The notes below the pieces were generated by a model. The model saw nothing but the letters and a program-made list of their open reading frames with translations. It searched no databases and was not told where the DNA came from. From an uncultured Bacteroidales bacterium (GTDB taxonomy: Bacteria; Bacteroidota; Bacteroidia; Bacteroidales; Muribaculaceae), in NCBI GenBank assembly GCA_900554715.1, contig USIN01000134.1, forward strand, positions 1-5,489: 5,489 nt of DNA. Reading direction: 5' to 3'. Every line of letters starts with the position of its first letter. The stretch's first letter is position 1. The translations under genes and the position numbers were made by a program. Shown here piece after piece: positions 1 to 4,132 of this stretch.

Positions 1-283
1 GCATGCCGTCGTGGCCCATGGCGATGCCGTCGTCGACGGCGATGGTGTTGAACTCGGCGGCGAAACATCCGAGCCGCTCTATTTCTTTTCTGACAATCTC
101 TCCGGCCTCGGCCAGATGGGTATGCCCGGGCACAAAGCCGGTATATGAATTTACAACGGCTATGACCGGACGGTTCATCTGACTGTCAGTCATGCCGTTG
201 GCGCGCCATAATGCTCTGGCTCCGGCCATACGCCGGCCATTGAGACTGAGACTGCTGCGCAGCGGAATCTTATATTCTGTCAT
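1..283 (-). CDS. ilvD: dihydroxy-acid dehydratase, N-terminal fragment (cut by window edge)
   Basis: Dihydroxy-acid dehydratase removes water from 2,3-dihydroxy-3-methyl acids to give the keto acids for valine, leucine and isoleucine; it is a cytoplasmic Fe-S and Mg enzyme. The first 94 residues are visible. They carry family landmarks known from E. coli IlvD: GRRMAGARALWRANGMTD at 16-33, VVNSYTGFVPGHTHL at 43-57, and EFNTIAVDDGIAMGH at 77-91, where D85 aligns with the Mg-binding aspartate. The FVPGH stretch has no cysteine, as in E. coli, whereas the [2Fe-2S] type has a third cluster cysteine near here. This hints at the oxygen-labile [4Fe-4S] form, which suits an anaerobe, but the two later cluster cysteines lie outside the window. 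The ATG at 281-283 gives the normal N-terminal length. Other IlvD/Edd-family sugar-acid dehydratases are less likely because these blocks match IlvD closely. Confidence 0.93.
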   Translation of the reverse strand, partial: MTEYKIPLRSSLSLNGRRMAGARALWRANGMTDSQMNRPVIAVVNSYTGFVPGHTHLAEAGEIVRKEIERLGCFAAEFNTIAVDDGIAMGHDGM

Positions 284-349
284 GTTCAAATCGGTAGACA
301 ATGGTGATGAATCAGTTGAAACGTGTAAGTAAAACACTTCGGATGCTCG

Positions 350-381
350 CAAAGTTAAATCAACTTATCAATTTCACCAAA
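350..381 (-). promoter_or_regulatory. Bacteroidota-type promoter of ilvD
   Basis: Read on the minus strand there is a perfect -33 TTTG (378-381), a 20-bp spacer and a perfect -7 TAACTTTG (350-357). Transcription would start near 343-345, leaving a leader of about 60 nt before the ilvD ATG at 283. No leader peptide, strong hairpin or T-box-like structure is evident in that leader. The -33 box lies 16 bp beyond the stop codon of the hxlR-like gene, so ilvD is probably transcribed on its own, although readthrough from upstream is possible. Confidence 0.75.
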
Positions 382-397
382 CTTTTGCACAATAACT

Positions 398-778
398 TTA
401 AATCTGTGCGGTCTGTCGTGTTTCATACTCAGACCGGTGTTCCATCACCTTCTTCATATTGGTCTGTGCCCACTCTGTGAGCTTCATCAGCAGCGGTATT
501 AGTGATTTGCCTGTCTCAGTGAGAGAATACTCGACTTTAGGGGGCACCTGGGCATACACCTTGCGGTCTATGAGGCCGTCTGCTTCGAGGGTTTTGAGGG
601 TTGTCGAGAGCACCCGCGTAGAGATGTCGGGTATCATGCGTCCGAGTTCATTGAATCTTATCACGCCTCCTCTGTCGATGACAAGCAGTACCAGCAGAGA
701 CCATTTGTCGCCGAAGCGCGACACCACGTTGCGTATCGGACATATCTCTGTAATCAGGTCTGATTTTTCTTTTTTCAT
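398..778 (-). CDS. HxlR-family winged-helix transcriptional regulator
   Basis: This 126-residue protein has the usual length and order of HxlR/MarR-like regulators, which bind DNA as dimers. The opening CPIRNVVSRFGDKWSLLVL (13-31) is the family signature. C13 matches the N-terminal cysteine that senses oxidants or electrophiles in relatives such as YodB, HypR and QorR. The helix-turn-helix lies around 42-70 (FNEL, then ISTRVLSTTLKTLEADGLI) and the wing around 72-90 (RKVYAQVPPKVEYSLTETG). A C-terminal dimerisation helix follows, with a charged tail. C13 is the only cysteine, so sensing would use a single thiol or a disulfide between subunits. It is divergent from the cupin gene at 971, the classic layout for an HxlR regulator and its target. 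The family call is firm; the sensing role and the target are inference. Confidence 0.93.
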   Translation of the reverse strand: MKKEKSDLITEICPIRNVVSRFGDKWSLLVLLVIDRGGVIRFNELGRMIPDISTRVLSTTLKTLEADGLIDRKVYAQVPPKVEYSLTETGKSLIPLLMKLTEWAQTNMKKVMEHRSEYETRQTAQI

Positions 779-800
779 AATAGAATAACGCTTTATTTTG

Positions 801-832
801 CAAAGTTACTGACAAATCGGTGTATACACAAG
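801..832 (-). promoter_or_regulatory. Bacteroidota-type promoter of the hxlR-like gene
   Basis: On the minus strand a -33 CTTG (829-832, three of four consensus bases) is followed by a 20-bp spacer and a perfect -7 TAACTTTG (801-808). The predicted start near 794-796 leaves a short leader of about 16 nt before the ATG at 778. The -7 box overlaps an AAGTTACT half-site (803-810), so bound regulator could block its own promoter. Confidence 0.7.
820..829. repeat. 10-bp perfect palindrome in the hxlR promoter spacer
   Basis: GTGTATACAC reads the same on both strands. It fills most of the half of the spacer next to the -33 box and touches that box. Position and symmetry suit an operator, but a 10-bp palindrome can also occur by chance. 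Confidence 0.4.
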
Positions 833-898
833 ACTGATGAAATTTTTTCAAAAAAACGAAATCGTAAGAGCCTGCAATACAGCAAAAGTGACAGAAAG

Positions 899-922
899 GT
901 TACTATTGTACTTAGAAGTAAC
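899..922. promoter_or_regulatory. candidate operator: inverted repeat GTTACT-N12-AGTAAC upstream of the cupin promoter
   Basis: Two perfect 6-bp arms (899-904 and 917-922) face each other across 12 bp, ending 2 bp before the -33 box of the cupin promoter. The right arm read on the minus strand is AAGTTACT. The same 8-mer occurs at 803-810 over the -7 box of the divergent hxlR promoter, and the left arm differs by one base (AGGTTACT). Three copies in 120 bp next to a regulator gene make this the best candidate for the HxlR-type binding site. Binding itself is inferred. Confidence 0.5.
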
Positions 923-924
923 TT

Positions 925-956
925 CTTGACACGCCTGTGTTTGCATTGTATTTTTG
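925..956 (+). promoter_or_regulatory. Bacteroidota-type promoter of the cupin gene
   Basis: A -33 CTTG (925-928), a 20-bp spacer and a perfect -7 TATTTTTG (949-956) form the same architecture as the opposing hxlR promoter. Transcription would begin near 962-964. That leaves only about 8 nt before the ATG at 971 but about 20 nt before the in-frame ATG at 983, so the second start deserves consideration. Confidence 0.72.
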
Positions 957-970
957 CATCGTAAAACCAA

Positions 971-1432
971 ATGACAGATAAAATGAAACAGATTCAGACA
1001 ATTGAAAACGGTGCTAACTTCAGTGCCGCAAATTTCGGCAGACTCGCCGACATCAAGGATTATGTACTCAATCTCGGTCCGGAAATCACGATTCCCGGCA
1101 AAGTATTCGGCGGTCAGACACTCGGCGCGACCGGGGGCGAATTTTCATTTCAGGTTTTTGCTCCGGGTCAGGAGACCGGCTTTCTCCATACCCATAAAAA
1201 TCACGAGGAACTTTACTTTTTCCTCTCGGGCAAAGGCGAATTTCAAGTAGACGGCGATGTCTTTCCCGTCGAAGAAGGCGCGATAGTCCGCGTCGCCCCC
1301 GACGGAAAAAGATCAGTGCGCAATAACGGCACCGAGCCACTCGTAATGCTTTGCGTACAGTATCGCGGCAACACATTTACTGCCGATGACGCCGCCGACG
1401 GCAACATCATGAGCGAGCCGGTAAAATGGTGA
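971..1432 (+). CDS. small single-domain cupin protein
   Basis: The 153-residue protein has a single cupin beta-barrel. Motif 1 is complete: G70, H73, H75, E80 and G87 fit HxH-x4-E-x6-G, so two histidines and a glutamate can bind a metal. In motif 2 (P110, G112, N119) the usual third histidine is replaced by S115 in KRSVRNNG. The segment APDGKRSVRNNGTEPLVMLCVQ is typical of a widespread uncharacterised cupin group. Cupins of this size include dioxygenases, isomerases and pure binding proteins, and the substrate cannot be told from sequence. The ATG at 983 (MKQIQTIENG) is an alternative start that better suits the promoter. The gene is divergent from the HxlR-type regulator and is closed by its own terminator, so it is probably a single-gene target of that regulator. 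Confidence 0.88.
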   Translation: MTDKMKQIQTIENGANFSAANFGRLADIKDYVLNLGPEITIPGKVFGGQTLGATGGEFSFQVFAPGQETGFLHTHKNHEELYFFLSGKGEFQVDGDVFPVEEGAIVRVAPDGKRSVRNNGTEPLVMLCVQYRGNTFTADDAADGNIMSEPVKW

Positions 1433-1457
1433 TTGTAATTTGGGGATAACTGTTTCG

Positions 1458-1490
1458 AGATGGCAGACAAATTATTCTGCCATCTTTTTC
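1458..1490 (+). terminator. intrinsic terminator of the cupin gene
   Basis: A perfect 10-bp stem (AGATGGCAGA at 1458-1467 with TCTGCCATCT at 1476-1485) and an 8-nt AT-rich loop run directly into TTTT (1486-1489). It starts 25 bp past the cupin stop codon. There is no T-run on the other side, so it works mainly on the plus strand and separates the cupin from the convergent ferredoxin gene. Confidence 0.9.
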
Positions 1491-1518
1491 ATGTATAAAG
1501 CAGACGTCGAAGGCGCGA

Positions 1519-1710
1519 TTACTCTTCGATATGTTTCATCGCTGATTTGGGGCATTTGCGGACGCATTTGCCGCACTCGATGCAGAGGGCATAATCTATG
1601 ACGGGAAAACCTTCTGCATCCTGAGTGATGGCACCCACGGGACAAGTCTTTATAAGGGGACAGACATGGTTGTGAGGACAGATATTTTTATCTACTTGTA
1701 TCATAATCAT
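1519..1710 (-). CDS. small ferredoxin-like 4Fe-4S protein with seven cysteines
   Basis: A 63-residue soluble electron carrier of the bacterial ferredoxin type. The second motif is canonical: C43-x2-C46-x2-C49-x3-C53-P. The first is not: C11, C17 and C23-P are present, but the usual middle cysteine is N14 (next to H15), and the C17-C23 gap is two residues longer than normal. With seven cysteines the first site could hold a [3Fe-4S] cluster or a [4Fe-4S] cluster with a non-cysteine ligand; which one is inference. The start may be M1 or M3; both follow an A-rich stretch typical of Bacteroidota starts. It is divergent from the OxyR-like regulator, which suggests redox control. Its partner enzyme is unknown; the membrane polyferredoxin at 2823 is one candidate. 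Confidence 0.88.
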   Translation of the reverse strand: MIMIQVDKNICPHNHVCPLIKTCPVGAITQDAEGFPVIDYALCIECGKCVRKCPKSAMKHIEE

Positions 1711-1722
1711 TATTTTTTTTTA

Positions 1723-1753
1723 CAAAATTAGCCGAATAAATCTGTTCTGCAAA
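1723..1753 (-). promoter_or_regulatory. Bacteroidota-type promoter of the ferredoxin gene
   Basis: On the minus strand a perfect -33 TTTG (1750-1753), a 19-bp spacer and a perfect -7 TAATTTTG (1723-1730) precede the ferredoxin start. The -33 box lies inside the large palindrome at 1738-1761, so a protein bound there would cover it. Confidence 0.75.
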
Positions 1754-1761
1754 ACAGATTT
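1738..1761. promoter_or_regulatory. 24-bp near-perfect palindrome between ferredoxin and oxyR-like genes (candidate operator)
   Basis: Perfect 9-bp arms AAATCTGTT (1738-1746) and AACAGATTT (1753-1761) surround CTGCAA, whose inner TGCA (1748-1751) is also symmetric, so only one base pair breaks the symmetry over 24 bp. It covers the -33 region of the ferredoxin promoter and the probable -33 region of the oxyR-like promoter. LysR-type regulators commonly bind such a dyad in the divergent gap next to their own gene. It does not show the E. coli OxyR ATAG/CTAT pattern clearly, so the specificity is likely different. Confidence 0.6.
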
Positions 1762-1773
1762 TATCTATCTTCG
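1741..1773 (+). promoter_or_regulatory. probable promoter of the oxyR-like gene (weaker match)
   Basis: A -7 TATCTTCG (1766-1773, one base off consensus) with TCTG (1741-1744) 21 bp upstream is the best plus-strand candidate. It would start transcription near 1780, about 22 nt before the ATG at 1802. Its -33 region is inside the palindrome, so autoregulation is plausible. Confidence 0.45.
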
Positions 1774-1801
1774 CATCGAAAAAACCGAACACATCTCTGT
1801 C

Positions 1802-2728
1802 ATGACTCTTCAGCAAATGGAATATATCGTGGCGGTAGACAAATACCGCCATTTTGCAAAAGCCGCCGATTCGTGCGGCGTATCGCAGTCAACTCTCTCG
1901 TCGTTGGTCCAGAAACTCGAGCTTGAGCTTGATGTCGCCATATTTGACCGCAGCTGCCATCCGGTAAGTCCGACTGCTGTCGGCGAGGAAATACTTGAGA
2001 GGGCCAGACAGCTGCTTTTCAATGCGGCGCAGATAAAAGAGCTGGTATCTACGCGGAAAGGTGAGGCTGTCGGGCGTGTATCGCTTGGCATAACATCAAC
2101 GGTGGCTCCATATCTGTTGCCTGAAATGCTGAAATATCTGTCGCGGAATCATCCCGATATAGAACTGCATGTCGAGGAGGCGCGGACTCCGGCTCTTATA
2201 TCGCAGCTTGAGCGCGGTGAGCTTGATATAGCTTTATTGGCGACACCGGTTGACAACGACAGTCTGCTGGAGATACCTGTCTATCGGGAGCGGCTTATGG
2301 CGTATGTCTCGCCGGGAGAGTCCATCTATGACCAAAGGGAATTGCAGACCGGCTGTCTTCCCGTAGAAAGCGTATGGGTGCTTCGCGAGGGCTATTGTCC
2401 CAACCGCGGCGTTTTTCCTTTCTGCAATTATAGAGGCGAACGTCAGGCTGTCTATGAGGCCGGCAGTGTCGAGACTCTGATAAAGATTGTCGACCGTAAC
2501 GGCGGCTATGCCATCATCCCTGAGCTTCATGTGCCGTTGTTGACTGAATGTCAGCAGGCAAATGTGCGCGCTCTCACAAATCCCGAGCCGACACGGGAGA
2601 TTGCTTTTGTGGTGCATCGCAATTTTGTGCGCGAGCGACTGCTCAATATACTCGCCGATGCAATCAGGACAATTATTCCGCCTGCGATGGTCAACAAAAG
2701 GCTTGAAAAATTTTCGATAGTGCTGTGA
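1802..2728 (+). CDS. OxyR-like LysR-family transcriptional regulator
   Basis: This 308-residue protein matches E. coli OxyR (305) in length and layout. An N-terminal winged helix-turn-helix spans about 1-60 (LEYLVA-like MEYIVAVDKYRHFAKAADSCGVSQSTLSSLVQKLE), followed by a linker helix and a two-lobed sensor domain from about 92. The redox pair C199 and C208 sits at the same numbers and spacing as in E. coli, followed by GSVETL and an IIP segment as expected. T100 and T129 also match residues around the E. coli peroxide pocket. The pocket itself differs: E. coli HC199-LRDQ is YC199-PNRG here, losing H198, R201, D202 and Q203. It may therefore be a diverged peroxide sensor or sense another oxidant, so the symbol oxyR is not assigned. 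It is divergent from the ferredoxin gene, with a strong palindrome between them. Confidence 0.9.
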   Translation: MTLQQMEYIVAVDKYRHFAKAADSCGVSQSTLSSLVQKLELELDVAIFDRSCHPVSPTAVGEEILERARQLLFNAAQIKELVSTRKGEAVGRVSLGITSTVAPYLLPEMLKYLSRNHPDIELHVEEARTPALISQLERGELDIALLATPVDNDSLLEIPVYRERLMAYVSPGESIYDQRELQTGCLPVESVWVLREGYCPNRGVFPFCNYRGERQAVYEAGSVETLIKIVDRNGGYAIIPELHVPLLTECQQANVRALTNPEPTREIAFVVHRNFVRERLLNILADAIRTIIPPAMVNKRLEKFSIVL

Positions 2729-2761
2729 TTGATAAAATCGATTGATATATCTATATTATCG

Positions 2762-2793
2762 TTTGTGTCTATCATTGTGATTGCGTAGCTTTG
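2762..2793 (+). promoter_or_regulatory. Bacteroidota-type promoter of the membrane polyferredoxin gene
   Basis: A perfect -33 TTTG (2762-2765), an exact 20-bp spacer and a perfect -7 TAGCTTTG (2786-2793) predict a start near 2799-2801, about 22 nt before the ATG at 2823. The gene is thus probably transcribed separately from the oxyR-like gene that ends 94 bp upstream. Confidence 0.75.
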
Positions 2794-2820
2794 TATGCAC
2801 AAATCAATGAATACGCAATC
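2779..2820. repeat. 9-bp inverted repeat flanking the polyferredoxin -7 box and transcription start
   Basis: GATTGCGTA (2779-2787) and its exact reverse complement TACGCAATC (2812-2820) lie 24 bp apart. The left arm overlaps the -7 box and the right arm ends 2 bp before the start codon. A smaller dyad, TTTGT-ATGC-ACAAA (2790-2803), lies inside. The left arm is upstream of the predicted transcription start, so this would act as DNA (operator) and not as an RNA hairpin. Confidence 0.45.
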
Positions 2821-2822
2821 TC

Positions 2823-3503
2823 ATGGCAAATAAACAGTTTTTCAGATCTCTCCCGCATAAAGGTTATTCATTATACTGGATATTGCTGGCATATCTCGTC
2901 ATAGGTTTTTTCTATCCTGTAGTCGGATTTCTGGCAATAATCTGCATGATAGCGCCCGTGGCTTTTGCCGTGCGCCGGGGACGATGGTGGTGCGGCAACG
3001 CCTGTCCGCGAGGTAATTTCTATGACCGAGTGCTGGCGAAATATTCGCCGCACAGACCGATACCGGCCTTTGTCCGCACAAAGGGTTTCCGCATATTTAT
3101 GGTGATGTTTATATTCACGATGTTCGGTGTGCAGATGTATCGTGCGTGGGGCGACTGGAATGCCATGGGAAGGGTGTTCTGGATAATAATACTTGTCACG
3201 ACAGTCGTAGGCATAACTCTGTCGTTTATTTATGCTCCGCGTACGTGGTGTTCGTTCTGTCCGATGGGTACACTTTCGTCATGGGTGACTCCGCGCAGCG
3301 GCAAACTGCCCGACAATTACCGCCGCATCTTTGTGGGCGAGAAGTGTACGACCCGTTGCAAGCAATGTTCGGCTGTGTGTCCGATGCAGCTCAGACCTCA
3401 CGAGAGCCGTAACGAAGCCGAAGGCTTCCTCCATCCCGATTGCCTTAAATGCGGTCGTTGTATCAGCGGTTGTCCGCTGAAAGTGCCGGTCATGGGTTCA
3501 TAG
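2823..3503 (+). CDS. membrane-bound polyferredoxin, NapH/CcoG-like 4Fe-4S protein
   Basis: This 226-residue inner-membrane protein probably carries electrons between membrane and cytoplasm. About four hydrophobic segments are visible (roughly 17-34, 36-50, 90-106, 118-138). Positive residues after the second (RRGR 51-54) place the loops with C57/C61-P and C143/C146-P on the cytoplasmic side; such paired CP motifs occur in NapH, NosR and related proteins. The C-terminus holds two 4Fe-4S motifs: C175-x3-C179-x2-C182-x3-C186-P, one residue longer than canonical in its first gap, and the canonical C207-x2-C210-x2-C213-x3-C217-P. No reductase or catalytic subunit lies next to it, so it is not part of a recognisable nap or nos operon. 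It follows the oxyR-like gene but has its own promoter, and it ends 15 bp from the convergent NimA-like gene. Its electron donor and acceptor are unknown. Confidence 0.88.
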   Translation: MANKQFFRSLPHKGYSLYWILLAYLVIGFFYPVVGFLAIICMIAPVAFAVRRGRWWCGNACPRGNFYDRVLAKYSPHRPIPAFVRTKGFRIFMVMFIFTMFGVQMYRAWGDWNAMGRVFWIIILVTTVVGITLSFIYAPRTWCSFCPMGTLSSWVTPRSGKLPDNYRRIFVGEKCTTRCKQCSAVCPMQLRPHESRNEAEGFLHPDCLKCGRCISGCPLKVPVMGS

Positions 3504-3518
3504 ACCGGGCGTAAGCTT

Positions 3519-4001
3519 CTAAGGCTTGCATTTGCCGACGGGGGGCTCGGTGAGTGTGATGCGGACGATGGTCGTGCGCGAGAGGCTGCGGGCGATGGCT
3601 TCGTCGAAGTGATCTAAATATTGTGGCAGGAAGCGGTTGCAAATAAGGCGTAGCGCGTGGATTTTTTCGGTGTCGTCGCTGACCACGGCGGCATTGCCGA
3701 GGGCGACGGCCGAGTGGTAGTATTCTGTAAAATTGTTTTTCTCTTCTTCGTATTGCGGGCTGCATTTGCTGACCGCCGACAGGCTGACGACGGGATTTGC
3801 CGCAAGGCAGTCGAGTTTCTCGCCTTCGCCGGCGCAGTGAAAGTAGAATGTCGAGCGGCCGTCGCGTGCGAGTGACAACGGCAGGCCGTAGGGCGTGCCG
3901 TCGGGACGGGTCATGCTGACGGTGATATACGGCGCCCGGTCGAAAACTTCGAGCGCCCAGTCGGCTTCTTTCTGCCGCGATGCTTTCCTCATTGGTCTCA
4001 T
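3519..4001 (-). CDS. NimA-like pyridoxamine 5'-phosphate oxidase-fold flavoprotein
   Basis: A 160-residue protein of the FMN-binding split-barrel group (Pyridox_ox_2, NimA-like). Visible landmarks are MRPMRK at the start, the helix before APYITVSMTRPDGTPYGLPLS (23-43), FYFHCAGEGEKLDCL (52-66) with H55 at the position of the cofactor-proximal histidine in Nim proteins, and FTEYYHSAVALGNA (91-104). Family members bind FMN or a related cofactor as dimers; some Nim proteins reduce 5-nitroimidazoles, but most chromosomal relatives have unknown substrates, so no resistance role is claimed. The frame is open to an ATG at 4055, but that lies upstream of the promoter at 4026-4056. The ATG at 4001 follows an A-run and gives the usual N-terminus, so it was chosen; M4 (ATG at 3990-3992) is another option. 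Confidence 0.87.
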   Translation of the reverse strand: MRPMRKASRQKEADWALEVFDRAPYITVSMTRPDGTPYGLPLSLARDGRSTFYFHCAGEGEKLDCLAANPVVSLSAVSKCSPQYEEEKNNFTEYYHSAVALGNAAVVSDDTEKIHALRLICNRFLPQYLDHFDEAIARSLSRTTIVRITLTEPPVGKCKP

Positions 4002-4025
4002 GGCTTTATCTTTTTTTGTCAACAG

Positions 4026-4056
4026 CAAAATTACAAAAACATTTATAAACGGCAAC
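4026..4056 (-). promoter_or_regulatory. Bacteroidota-type promoter of the NimA-like gene
   Basis: On the minus strand GTTG (4053-4056, three of four bases of the -33 consensus), a 19-bp spacer and a perfect -7 TAATTTTG (4026-4033) predict a start near 4019, about 18 nt before the ATG at 4001. The -33 element is the last four bases of the upstream terminator stem. Confidence 0.65.
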
Positions 4057-4086
4057 GGGGCGGCTTCGGCTGAAGTCGCCCCGTTG
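4035..4086 (-). terminator. terminator hairpin of the secreted multidomain protein gene
   Basis: A 15-bp stem with one G-T pair (4053-4067 with 4072-4086; outer arms CAACGGGGCG and CGCCCCGTTG) and a 4-nt loop lies 46 bp past the stop codon at 4133. On the minus strand it is followed by a broken T-rich tract (4035-4050), so termination is likely though not textbook. It is too GC-rich and symmetric to be chance in this AT-rich gap. Confidence 0.75.
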
Positions 4087-4132
4087 GTATCGGGTTGGCG
4101 AGTGCCGGACGGATGCCGGCGCGAGCTATGGT

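Noticed and set aside
284..345. Regulatory leader (attenuator or riboswitch) before ilvD
   Set aside because: About 60 nt with only a 4-bp GTGT/ACAC hairpin and no run of branched-chain codons in a small frame.
459..788. Plus-strand open frame of 109 codons opposite the hxlR-like gene
   Set aside because: It is the antisense shadow of a well-supported HxlR protein, has no promoter of the local type, and its translation shows no recognisable domain.
648..851. Minus-strand frame of 67 codons overlapping the hxlR start
   Set aside because: It reads through the hxlR promoter and the start of that gene in another frame, with no family resemblance.
1507..1529. TCGAAG/CTTCGA inverted repeat at the end of the ferredoxin gene as a terminator
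   Set aside because: The stem is short with an 11-nt loop and is not followed by T residues on the minus strand.
1762..2754. TATCTAT shared by the oxyR-like promoter (1762-1768) and the polyferredoxin upstream region (2748-2754) as a common operator
   Set aside because: A 7-bp AT-rich match at different positions relative to the promoters is expected by chance.
3511..3529. Possible bidirectional terminator between the polyferredoxin and NimA-like genes (GTAAGC/GCTTGC)
   Set aside because: Only a 6-bp stem with one wobble pair, and no T-run on either side.
4104..4120. GCCGG/CCGGC hairpin just after the secreted protein gene as its terminator
   Set aside because: Only 5 bp and no T-run; the 15-bp stem at 4053-4086 is a far better candidate.
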